Shown here piece by piece: positions 1 to 6,307 of a stretch of 7,639 bases of DNA (its first letter is position 1; the number at the start of each line of letters is the position of its first letter). The translations under genes and the position numbers were made by a program. Origin of the DNA: Candidatus Omnitrophota bacterium (GTDB lineage: Bacteria; Ratteibacteria; UBA8468; B48-G9; DTJG01); contig JAMWBX010000051.1 of assembly GCA_023818725.1 (NCBI GenBank), positions 1 to 7,639 on the forward strand. Reading direction: 5' to 3'. The notes below the pieces were generated by a model. That model did not search any database, had not been told where the DNA came from, and saw nothing but the letters and a program-made list of their open reading frames with translations.

Positions 1-1
1 A

Positions 2-22
2 AAACTGAATCTGAGAAAATAA
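2..22 (+). CDS. rpsO: C-terminal tail of ribosomal protein S15 (partial, cut by left edge)
   Basis: Bases 2-22 read K-L-N-L-R-K followed by TAA. Ribosomal S15 proteins typically end in a short L-x-L-R-(K/R) tail (E. coli ends L-G-L-R-R). S15 binds 16S rRNA early in 30S assembly, and rpsO is the standard gene directly upstream of pnp in many bacteria. The stop is one base before the pnp ATG, as expected for a coupled pair. Only six residues are visible, so the call rests on the tail motif plus the neighbour. Alone the motif would be too short to identify. The full gene should extend about 250 bases to the left of the window. Confidence 0.72.
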   Translation, partial: KLNLRK

Positions 23-23
23 G

Positions 24-2153
24 ATGACTGGATCATTAAAAATAGAGCTTGGTGATAAAAAGATCACCATTCAAACCGGTCAGTTGGCAAAGCAGGCAGC
101 AGCTTCTGTAATTGTCAGTTGTGGCGAAACAGTGGTGCTTGTAGCACTGACCACAAAGAAAAGTTCTGAGCTGAGGGATTTTTTCCCTTTGACCTGTGAT
201 TACCGGGAGCAGACATCTGCTGCTGGGAAAATTCCTGGTGGGTTTTTCAAAAGAGAAGGAAGGCCATCAGAAAGGGAAATTCTTGTAAGCCGTTTGATGG
301 ATAGATCCATTCGGCCTTTATTCCCCAGAGATTTTACTGACGAGGTTCAACTGATTTCGTTTGTTCTTTCTGCAGATCAGGAAAATGACCCTGATATTCT
401 CTCGGTTGTCGGGGCTTCCTGCGCTGTTGCATTAGCGGGATTACCTTTCAAAAAAGTAGTTGGTTGTGTGAGGGTTGGAAGAATTGATGGAAAATTTGTT
501 ATAAATCCGTCGATTACCGAACTTGAAAAAAGTAGTTTGAACCTTGTTCTTTCGGGCACTGATAATTCAATTGTGATGCTGGAAGGATGGGCTAAAGAGA
601 TTTCAGAGGAAATTTTTCTCGAAGCAACAGAATTTGCCTTCAATGCAATTCAACCGATCGTGAGTGTTATAGAAAGCTGGAGGCAAGATTATCCTTATAC
701 TCCAGCATTTATTCCGGACCTTGAAATGGAAAGAAATATTGAACTTTGCGTTATGGAGAAGATGGAATCTATATGGGATTATCCTGATAAACAACAGAGA
801 AACCAGTATTATGAAAAAATGCTTGAGGAAATCAAAACAAAATACGACCAGGAGAAGCATACAGAGGTAGAGCTGGTGTTTAAGAAATGCCTTGAAAAGA
901 TTATAAGACATTTAATTCTGACATCAGGAAGGCGCTTTGATGGCAGAAAACCTGAAGATGTAAGGCCAATCAGTTGCTTGGTGGGTTTGTTACCAAGAAC
1001 CCATGGTTCAGCACTTTTCACCCGCGGACAGACGCAATGTCTTGCATCTTTAACTCTCGGTACAAAACATGACCAGCAGATAATTGATGGCCTTTATGAA
1101 GAAACCTCAAAAAGGTTTATGCTTCATTATAACTTTCCACCGTTTTCAGTGGGAGAAACCGGGGCTTTGAGAGGGCCATCCCGCAGGGAAATTGGCCATG
1201 GTGCTCTTGCTGAAAGATGCCTGCAGTTTATTATTCCTTCAGAAGATGTGTTTCCTTATACAATAAGAATTGTGGCAAATATTCTCGAGTCAAATGGTTC
1301 CTCTTCAATGGCAACTGTTTGTGCCTCAAGCCTAGCGCTGATGGACGGTGGGGTTTCACTTCCAGAGCATGTTGCAGGGGTGGCACTCGGGATGATCAAG
1401 GAGGGTGAAAAATACATCCTGCTTACGGATATAGCTGGCGAGGAAGATCATGTTGGTGATCTCGATCTAAAAATAGCCGGAACAAAATCAGGTATAACTG
1501 GCTTTCAAATGGATGTGAAGACATCTGAATTTTCTATGGATATCCTGAGGGAGGCAGTTTTACAGAGCAAACGGGCAAGGATTCAGATTATTGAAATTAT
1601 GAATAATACGTTGAGTGCTCCGAGACCCGAGATATCAAAGTATGCACCGAGGATTATGACGCATAAAATTCCACCTGACAAAATTGGTCTTGTCATAGGT
1701 GGTGGTGGCAGGACCATAAGGAAGATAATTGAAGAAACAGGAGTAGAGATTGATATTGGCGAGGATGGAACGATATCAATTTATGGCACTGAACTTGATA
1801 AATGTATGACCGCACTTGATCGAATAAAGTCCATAGTCGAAGAGCCTGAAGTAGGCAAGATTTACCAGGGAGTTGTTACAAGAATCTTTCCTTTTGGAGC
1901 GATGGTAAAATTTTTAAACGAGCAGGAAGGGCTTGTGCATATCTCCGAACTTGCTTCTTACAGAGTCAATAGAGTGGAAGATGTTGTAAACATTGGTGAA
2001 AGTATTAAGGTGAAATTTATAGGATTTGATGAACAGGGCAGGGCCAATTTAAGCCGCAAGCAAGCGCTAACAAGTGAAGAACTCGAAAAAGAAAAGAGAA
2101 AAGTATCATCTATCAATCGTTCATCGAGAAGAGATTTCCGTCGGGGACTTTGA
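24..2153 (+). CDS. pnp: Polynucleotide phosphorylase (PNPase)
   Basis: This is a cytoplasmic 3'-to-5' exoribonuclease that degrades RNA with phosphate to release nucleoside diphosphates; the family acts as a ring-shaped trimer. The 709 residues match the usual 700-720. The first RNase PH core (about 1-145) holds the RNA-binding F-F-K-R loop (74-77) and the following G-R-P-S-E. A helical linker (about 240-300) leads to the catalytic second core (about 310-530), with F-S-V-G-E-T-G (374-380), S-N-G-S-S-S-M (423-429) and E-D-H-V-G-D-L-D-L-K (474-483). D475, D481 and K483 align with E. coli D486, D492 and K494, so it should be active. A KH domain follows with the I-G-G-G-G loop (558-562), then an S1 domain (about 611-679) and a short basic tail rich in R and S. 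The ATG lies one base after the rpsO stop. The ribosome-binding site is weak (GAG at 13-15), so coupling to rpsO is likely. Confidence 0.98.
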   Translation: MTGSLKIELGDKKITIQTGQLAKQAAASVIVSCGETVVLVALTTKKSSELRDFFPLTCDYREQTSAAGKIPGGFFKREGRPSEREILVSRLMDRSIRPLFPRDFTDEVQLISFVLSADQENDPDILSVVGASCAVALAGLPFKKVVGCVRVGRIDGKFVINPSITELEKSSLNLVLSGTDNSIVMLEGWAKEISEEIFLEATEFAFNAIQPIVSVIESWRQDYPYTPAFIPDLEMERNIELCVMEKMESIWDYPDKQQRNQYYEKMLEEIKTKYDQEKHTEVELVFKKCLEKIIRHLILTSGRRFDGRKPEDVRPISCLVGLLPRTHGSALFTRGQTQCLASLTLGTKHDQQIIDGLYEETSKRFMLHYNFPPFSVGETGALRGPSRREIGHGALAERCLQFIIPSEDVFPYTIRIVANILESNGSSSMATVCASSLALMDGGVSLPEHVAGVALGMIKEGEKYILLTDIAGEEDHVGDLDLKIAGTKSGITGFQMDVKTSEFSMDILREAVLQSKRARIQIIEIMNNTLSAPRPEISKYAPRIMTHKIPPDKIGLVIGGGGRTIRKIIEETGVEIDIGEDGTISIYGTELDKCMTALDRIKSIVEEPEVGKIYQGVVTRIFPFGAMVKFLNEQEGLVHISELASYRVNRVEDVVNIGESIKVKFIGFDEQGRANLSRKQALTSEELEKEKRKVSSINRSSRRDFRRGL

Positions 2154-2167
2154 AATTGATTCAATTT
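2153..2167. other. Convergent gene junction with a 7-bp palindrome over both stop codons
   Basis: The pnp stop (TGA, 2151-2153) and the cmk stop (TGA on the minus strand, 2163-2161) face each other across 7 bp. AAATTGA at 2153-2159 is repeated inverted as TCAATTT at 2161-2167 around one central base. The arms are AT-only apart from one pair, and a one-base loop is impossible, so any RNA hairpin would keep at most about five weak pairs. A T8 run at 2183-2190 follows on the + strand, but it is 15 bases beyond the palindrome, and no T run follows on the minus-strand side. This is not a convincing terminator; it is recorded as the only candidate structure between the two gene trains. Confidence 0.4.
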
Positions 2168-2856
2168 TCTAATTCTGCCAGCTTTTTTTTATAAAGATCA
2201 AGTACCAAAGATACCACCTCATCTATTGTCAAGCTGGTTGTGTCGATGACTGTAGCCTCGGGGTGTTTAACAAGCGGCGCAATTTTTCTTCTGCTATCCC
2301 TTTCATCCCTCAAAAGGAGCTCTGCTTTGATTTTTTGGATATTAGCTTCTATACCCTGACTTAAAATTTGCAAATATCTCCTTTTTGCCCTTTCTTCAGG
2401 TGAGGCATCAAGATAAATCTTGAGTTCGGCATCCGGAAAAACAACTGTTCCAATATCTCTTCCCTCCATAACGATATCATAACTATCCCGGAATGAACGC
2501 TGAATACTCCACAAAATTTCCCTGATTTCAGGTATGGATGCAACAAAGTGGCTGTTTGCGCTTACCTGTTCTGTTCTAATCTGTTTTACAACATCTTCGC
2601 CGTCGAGAAGAATTCCGCAACCATTTTCGTTTTGTATAATTTCTATTCTGGTGTTACGGGCCATTTCGATCAATGACTCTTTATTATTGAGCTCGATGTT
2701 TGATTTGAGGGCTTTCAGAGTGAGTGCCCGGTACATTGCGCCGGTATCGACGTACAAAAAACCAAGCTTTCTGGCAACAAGCATTGCCACTGTGCTTTTT
2801 CCAGCACCTGCAGGACCATCTATGGCAATTACGAAGTGTTTTTTCTTATGATTCAA
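2161..2856 (-). CDS. cmk: Cytidylate (CMP/dCMP) kinase
   Basis: It transfers phosphate from ATP to CMP or dCMP to give CDP or dCDP in the cytoplasm. The 231 residues are in the usual range of 220-230. The P-loop G-P-A-G-A-G-K-S-T is at 14-22, D-T-G-A-M-Y-R at 37-43 belongs to the nucleoside-binding part, E-G-R-D-I-G-T at 131-137 is the family CMP-binding signature, and R-D-x-x-D-S-R at 183-189 with P-L at 194-195 is the lid and catalytic region. It is the last gene of the minus-strand train. The start is TTG at 2856-2854: the codon directly upstream in frame is TAA, and no ATG or GTG occurs before the P-loop, so TTG is the only usual start available. It overlaps the end of frr by 11 bp and has no clear Shine-Dalgarno, only A-rich sequence. 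Expression probably depends on re-initiation by ribosomes finishing frr. Confidence 0.96.
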   Translation of the reverse strand: MNHKKKHFVIAIDGPAGAGKSTVAMLVARKLGFLYVDTGAMYRALTLKALKSNIELNNKESLIEMARNTRIEIIQNENGCGILLDGEDVVKQIRTEQVSANSHFVASIPEIREILWSIQRSFRDSYDIVMEGRDIGTVVFPDAELKIYLDASPEERAKRRYLQILSQGIEANIQKIKAELLLRDERDSRRKIAPLVKHPEATVIDTTSLTIDEVVSLVLDLYKKKLAELEN

Positions 2857-3403
2857 TTATTTCTTTTTCTTTTGCAGAAGTCTTTTTCTCTATTTCTTCC
2901 ATGAATCTGTCGGTTATTTTTTGTAATTCCTCGCCAGTTCTGAATGAATCATCTTCAGAAATCTTTTTTTCTTTTTCAAGTTTTTTCAACTCTTCCTTTG
3001 TTTTCCTCCGGATTTCCCTTATTTCTACCTTTGCCTGCTCTTCGAGTTTTCTCAGAACCTTCACAAGTTCTTTTCTCCTTTCTTCACTAAGAGGCGGAAC
3101 AGAAATTTTTATGGCCGCTTGATCAGAAACCGGGTTAAGACCAAGATTACTCATCTGTATCGCTTTTACTATTTTGTCAGTTATCGTTTTATCCCATGGC
3201 TGAACGACAATGGTTTGCGGATTAGGAATCGAAATTGTTGCAACCTGGCTTATTGGAAGTTTGGAACCGTAGTATTCAACAAGGACTCCCTCAAGCAATG
3301 AAACCGAAGCTCGTCCAAGCCTCAAGCTATTTATTTCTTTTATGAAGTTCTCCTCTACTTTTTTCATGTTCTGTTCCATATCCTGACACAACTTTTTTAG
3401 CAT
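2846..3403 (-). CDS. frr: Ribosome recycling factor (RRF)
   Basis: RRF splits the post-termination ribosome together with EF-G so that subunits can be reused. The 185 residues equal the E. coli length. Visible family blocks are L-R-L-G-R-A-S (27-33), V-E-Y-Y-G (42-46), L-G-L-N-P (87-91), [11 protein letters not shown] (103-113) and I-S-E-D-D (148-152). Arginines R129 and R132, important for ribosome contact in the family, are kept at the same numbers as in E. coli. The normally very conserved stretch R-N-(I/V)-R-R-(D/E)-A-N reads R-E-I-R-R-K-T-K here (129-136), and R-T-G-R-A-S reads R-L-G-R-A-S. The ATG at 3403-3401 has the strongest ribosome-binding site in the window. It overlaps pyrH by 7 bp and cmk by 11 bp. 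The pyrH-frr adjacency is common in bacteria and supports the call. Confidence 0.97.
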   Translation of the reverse strand: MLKKLCQDMEQNMKKVEENFIKEINSLRLGRASVSLLEGVLVEYYGSKLPISQVATISIPNPQTIVVQPWDKTITDKIVKAIQMSNLGLNPVSDQAAIKISVPPLSEERRKELVKVLRKLEEQAKVEIREIRRKTKEELKKLEKEKKISEDDSFRTGEELQKITDRFMEEIEKKTSAKEKEIIES

Positions 3404-4155
3404 GAGACCCTCCTTAAATTTAATTTGTATAATTCTGAGTTTTTATCAGCAATCACAGTTTTTATTCCCTTTCCGCATACAATCCTTTTCAGATTACCTT
3501 TTCTGAACAGGTTGAAAACTATGATGGATAGTTTATTATTCATACACAGTGCGATTGCTGTATTATCCATAAACTTGAGGCCTTTTGTTAAAACCTCATC
3601 GTGAGTTAATGCCTTGTATCTTCTTGCATTTTTATTTTTTAACGGATCATCTGTGTAAACCCCATCCACTTTAGTTGCTTTCAATATCACATCCGCACCG
3701 ATTTCTATTGCTTTCAATGCTGCTGCTGTATCTGTTGTAAAATATGGATTTCCTGTTCCGCCAACGATTATCACTATCCTGCCCTTTTCAAGATGTCTTA
3801 TTGCCCTTCTTCTAATATATGGCTCACAAAACTGTCTCATTTCAAATGCACTCTGTACCCTTGTGATGGCATTCATTTTTTCCAAACAACCCTGCAGAGC
3901 AAGTCCATTGATAACAGTGGCAAGCATTCCTATGTAGTCTCCTGTGACTTCATCAATCACTTTTTCGTCTCTTGTAATTCCACGAAAGATATTTCCTCCT
4001 CCAATAACCACGGCAAGCTGGCATCCAAGTTCTGAAACTTCTTTTATTTCTTTCGCTATGGATATCAGAGCATCTGAATTGATTCCAAATTTTTCATCAC
4101 CCAGAAGAGCCTCTCCTGAAAGTTTTAACATGATCCTTTTAAATATCGATTTCAT
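3397..4155 (-). CDS. pyrH: UMP kinase (UMPK, amino-acid kinase family)
   Basis: It phosphorylates UMP to UDP with ATP, an essential step of pyrimidine nucleotide synthesis; in the family it is a cytoplasmic hexamer controlled by GTP and UTP. Motifs in order: K-L-S-G-E (11-15), G-G-G-N-I-F-R-G (52-59), G-D-Y-I-G-M-L-A-T (72-80), the block [16 protein letters not shown] (111-126), [11 protein letters not shown] (132-142), and [13 protein letters not shown] (159-171). At 252 residues it is somewhat longer than the usual 235-245. About 16 extra residues follow the usual end (G-K-G-I-K-T-V-I, 228-235), and that extension carries the frame across the frr ribosome-binding site. The ATG forms an ATGA overlap with the metG stop and has GAGGG at 4167-4163. 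The usual partners rpsB and tsf are absent; metG lies upstream instead. Confidence 0.97.
   Translation of the reverse strand: MKSIFKRIMLKLSGEALLGDEKFGINSDALISIAKEIKEVSELGCQLAVVIGGGNIFRGITRDEKVIDEVTGDYIGMLATVINGLALQGCLEKMNAITRVQSAFEMRQFCEPYIRRRAIRHLEKGRIVIIVGGTGNPYFTTDTAAALKAIEIGADVILKATKVDGVYTDDPLKNKNARRYKALTHDEVLTKGLKFMDNTAIALCMNNKLSIIVFNLFRKGNLKRIVCGKGIKTVIADKNSELYKLNLRRVSC
3409..3415 (-). promoter_or_regulatory. Strong Shine-Dalgarno for frr, inside the pyrH coding end
   Basis: On the minus strand AAGGAGG runs from 3415 to 3409, five bases before the frr ATG (3403-3401). This is a near-perfect anti-16S match, and it fixes the frr start. The same bases are read as part of L-R-R in the last codons of pyrH, so ribosomes finishing pyrH must pass over this site. 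Confidence 0.88.
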
Positions 4156-4167
4156 GTTTTTACCCTC
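4152..4167 (-). promoter_or_regulatory. pyrH ribosome-binding site and ATGA overlap with metG
   Basis: GAGGG (4167-4163) lies 7 bases before the pyrH ATG (4155-4153). The last base pair of that start belongs to the metG TGA stop (4154-4152), forming the sequence ATGA. This arrangement is typical of termination-reinitiation coupling and fixes the pyrH start. Confidence 0.8.
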
Positions 4168-5645
4168 ATAAAAAGAATTTCCCTTTTACCTGTTTTCCTT
4201 CCAGAAAGGAAGTTCAAAATCTCTTTGCTCAAAGAAACTTTGTCTTCCTGTATTTCAATATCAAGCATCTTCCAAATTTTTCTTGATGTCGCGGGCATAG
4301 CTGGATATATGAGTAGTGAGATCATGCCTATACCTGAAATGCACTGCGCAATTGTTTGTTTTGCTGATTGAAAAGGTGCACTCCATGGTTTTTCGGTATC
4401 CAGTAATCTGTTGAGTTCGGATATCAGTTTCCAGATTTCGTTAAGTGCCTCTGAAAAAGCCACGCAGTTCATAAATTTATCAACATTTGCAATAGTTCTG
4501 TCAAAAAGCTTTTCCATTTGGGAGCTTATAAACATATCAGGGATGAAGCCGTTCAAAAGCTTTTCTACAAGATTAAGTGTTCTATTTGTCAGATTTCCGA
4601 GGTCGTTTGCGAGATCACTGTTAAAACGCTTTATAAATTTTTCTTCAGAATATTCACCATCTAGTCCAAACGGTACTTCACTGAGCAGAAAATATCTGAA
4701 ACCATCCGTTCCAAAGCGCTCTATAAGATAAGCAGGGTCTATAACGTTGCCTTTTGATTTAGACATTTTTTCTTTGCCGACAGTCCACCAACCATGCGCA
4801 AAAATTTTTCCCGGAAGTTCCATTCCCAGGGCCATTAACATTGCAGGCCATATAATTGCGTGGAATCTAAGAATATCCTTTCCAAGCAATTGAACATCCG
4901 GGGGCCAGAAAGTATTTGTCTTACCGTCAGAATATTCTGCACCTGTAAGGTAATTTAGCAGGGCATCAAACCATACATAAACCGAGTATTTTTCAGGGGT
5001 TGGAGATTCTATGCCCCAGACAGTATTGGGCCTTGTTACAGAAAGGTCATTCAACCCCTGAAGGATGAAATTTTTCACTTCATCCTGCCTAAATGCAGGC
5101 TGTATTATATTCGGATTACTGTCAAGATATTCGATAAGGGGCTTTGCGTATTTTGACAATCTGAAGAAATAGGATTTTTCTTTAAGTATCTTAACGGGCC
5201 TTCTACAATCAGGGCACATTGGATTTTTTTCGTCAATTTTTGCTTTTGGTATGAAGCATTCACAGGGAACACAGTAATAACCGGAATATTCGCCCAGATA
5301 TATATCACCGTTGTCCATTAATTTTTTGAATACATTACGTACTGTATCTTTGTGTTCTTTTTCCGTGGTCCGTATGAACCTTGAATAAGAGATATCTAAT
5401 TTTTCCCACATTTTCTTAAATACTTCAGCCATCTCATTTATAAAATCTTCAACCACGACTCCTTTTTCCTTAGCTGCCTGTGCTATCTTGTCTCCATGTT
5501 CATCGGTTCCTGTAAGAAAGAAAACATCTTTTCCAGTCATCCTGTGGTATTTTGCAAGGCAATCAGCAGCAATTGTTGTGTAGCAATGTCCTATATGTGG
5601 TTTCGCATTAATGTAATAAATGGGAGTAGTAACAAAAAATTTCAT
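4152..5645 (-). CDS. metG: Methionyl-tRNA synthetase, short form
   Basis: It charges tRNA-Met, including the initiator, with methionine using ATP; cytoplasmic class I synthetase. The Rossmann core carries the HIGH motif H-I-G-H (17-20), T-G-T-D-E-H-G (45-51) and the K-M-S-K-S loop (293-297). The inserted zinc knuckle has C125-x2-C128 and C144-x2-C147, with one extra cysteine at C130. W-F-D-A-L-L-N-Y (225-232) and H-G-W-W-T (284-288) are also family blocks. The helical anticodon-binding domain spans about 350-480, with N-D-L-G-N-L-x-N-R (347-355). At 497 residues it ends without the C-terminal tRNA-binding (EMAP/Trbp111-like) domain found in E. coli MetG (677 residues), and no such domain is nearby in the window. 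The ATG start overlaps the ricT stop as ATGA and is preceded by AGAGGA. Confidence 0.98.
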   Translation of the reverse strand: MKFFVTTPIYYINAKPHIGHCYTTIAADCLAKYHRMTGKDVFFLTGTDEHGDKIAQAAKEKGVVVEDFINEMAEVFKKMWEKLDISYSRFIRTTEKEHKDTVRNVFKKLMDNGDIYLGEYSGYYCVPCECFIPKAKIDEKNPMCPDCRRPVKILKEKSYFFRLSKYAKPLIEYLDSNPNIIQPAFRQDEVKNFILQGLNDLSVTRPNTVWGIESPTPEKYSVYVWFDALLNYLTGAEYSDGKTNTFWPPDVQLLGKDILRFHAIIWPAMLMALGMELPGKIFAHGWWTVGKEKMSKSKGNVIDPAYLIERFGTDGFRYFLLSEVPFGLDGEYSEEKFIKRFNSDLANDLGNLTNRTLNLVEKLLNGFIPDMFISSQMEKLFDRTIANVDKFMNCVAFSEALNEIWKLISELNRLLDTEKPWSAPFQSAKQTIAQCISGIGMISLLIYPAMPATSRKIWKMLDIEIQEDKVSLSKEILNFLSGRKTGKREILFMRVKT

Positions 5646-5657
5646 TCTTTGTCCTCT
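5642..5657 (-). promoter_or_regulatory. metG ribosome-binding site and ATGA overlap with ricT
   Basis: AGAGGA (5657-5652) precedes the metG ATG (5645-5643) by 6 bases, and the ricT stop TGA occupies 5644-5642. As at the metG-pyrH junction, start and stop share bases in ATGA. The good spacing supports this start over any internal methionine. Confidence 0.8.
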
Positions 5658-6307
5658 GTGTTTTCATACATCTTGCTTTCGAATATTAAACAGCACATGA
5701 GCCTTCCGCAAAGACCTGATATTTTGCTCATATCCAGGGGTAAACTCTGAGTTTTAACCAGTTTCATTGTTATAGGCTCGAAATCCTTTAAAAACCTGTG
5801 ACAGCATATTTCCTGACCACATATGCCATAGCCACCTTTTATTTTTGCTTCGTCCCTCAGTCCGATCTGGCGCATTTCTATTCTACAGTTAAATATGCTG
5901 GCGAGTTCTTTCACAAGTTTTCTAAAATCGACTCTACCTGTCGCCCAGTAATAAAAGGTTATGATTGTTCTATCGAAAGAATATGTTACGTCAATAAGTT
6001 TCATTTCAAGATTGATTTCTTTTATTTTTTCGTTACATATTCGGAAGGCATCATTTTTCAAAAGTTCATTTTCCTTTATTATAAGCATATCCTGTTCATT
6101 TGCTTTTCTGAGAATTTTCCCTGAAATAACCGGTTTTGATGCTAGCTGAGACGGATTAATTTCACTCCAGACCTTTGCATGATCCTGTGTGTTTTTGGCA
6201 AATTCAACTATTACAATATCGCCCGATTTTATGTCAAGGCTTTCTTCACCTGAAGCATAACAGGTTTTTTCTACCTTTCTTACCTGTATCTCAAAGATCT
6301 TTTCCAT
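5642..6307 (-). CDS. ricT: PSP1-domain protein, RicT (YaaT) family
   Basis: This is a 221-residue soluble protein with the PSP1 C-terminal region (about 90-175) and the cysteine-rich tail of RicT. Diagnostic blocks are R-I-E-M-R-Q-I-G-L-R-D-E-A-K (142-155), G-I-C-G-Q-E-I-C-C (161-169) and I-S-G-L-C-G-R-L-M-C-C-L (196-207). The six cysteines C163, C168, C169, C200, C205 and C206 are the full conserved set. In Bacillus subtilis RicT joins RicA and RicF in an iron-sulfur complex that directs RNase Y to certain mRNAs; in other phyla the role is not settled. No ricA, ricF or RNase Y gene is in the window. In Bacillus ricT also lies close to the methionyl-tRNA synthetase gene, so the pairing with metG is meaningful. 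The ATG start overlaps the upstream gene by 17 bp, with a modest GGGA at 6318-6315. Family assignment is sure; the role here is inferred. Confidence 0.9.
   Translation of the reverse strand: MEKIFEIQVRKVEKTCYASGEESLDIKSGDIVIVEFAKNTQDHAKVWSEINPSQLASKPVISGKILRKANEQDMLIIKENELLKNDAFRICNEKIKEINLEMKLIDVTYSFDRTIITFYYWATGRVDFRKLVKELASIFNCRIEMRQIGLRDEAKIKGGYGICGQEICCHRFLKDFEPITMKLVKTQSLPLDMSKISGLCGRLMCCLIFESKMYENTEDKE

Noticed and set aside
377..1021. Minus-strand open frames of 70-102 codons inside pnp
   Set aside because: They lie antisense to strongly conserved PNPase coding sequence, resemble no family I know, and are explained as shadow frames.
2178..2237. Inverted repeat CCAGCTT (2178-2184) and AAGCTGG (2231-2237)
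   Set aside because: Seven-base arms with a 46-base loop inside cmk coding sequence; expected by chance and not followed by a suitable T run.
2534..3122. Plus-strand open frames (105 and 132 codons) over cmk and frr
   Set aside because: Rich in S and F as expected for the complement of K/E-rich genes; no start context or domain, and the opposite strand is clearly coding.
4504..4564. AAAAGCTTTT palindrome present twice, 51 bp apart, in metG
   Set aside because: Both copies encode a similar E-K-L run in the helical domain, and the 10-base AT-rich palindrome is common in such sequence. No sign of an operator.
5496..6149. Plus-strand open frames of 62-108 codons over metG and ricT
   Set aside because: Antisense shadows of conserved genes; hydrophobic character comes from reading AT-rich K/E codons backwards.
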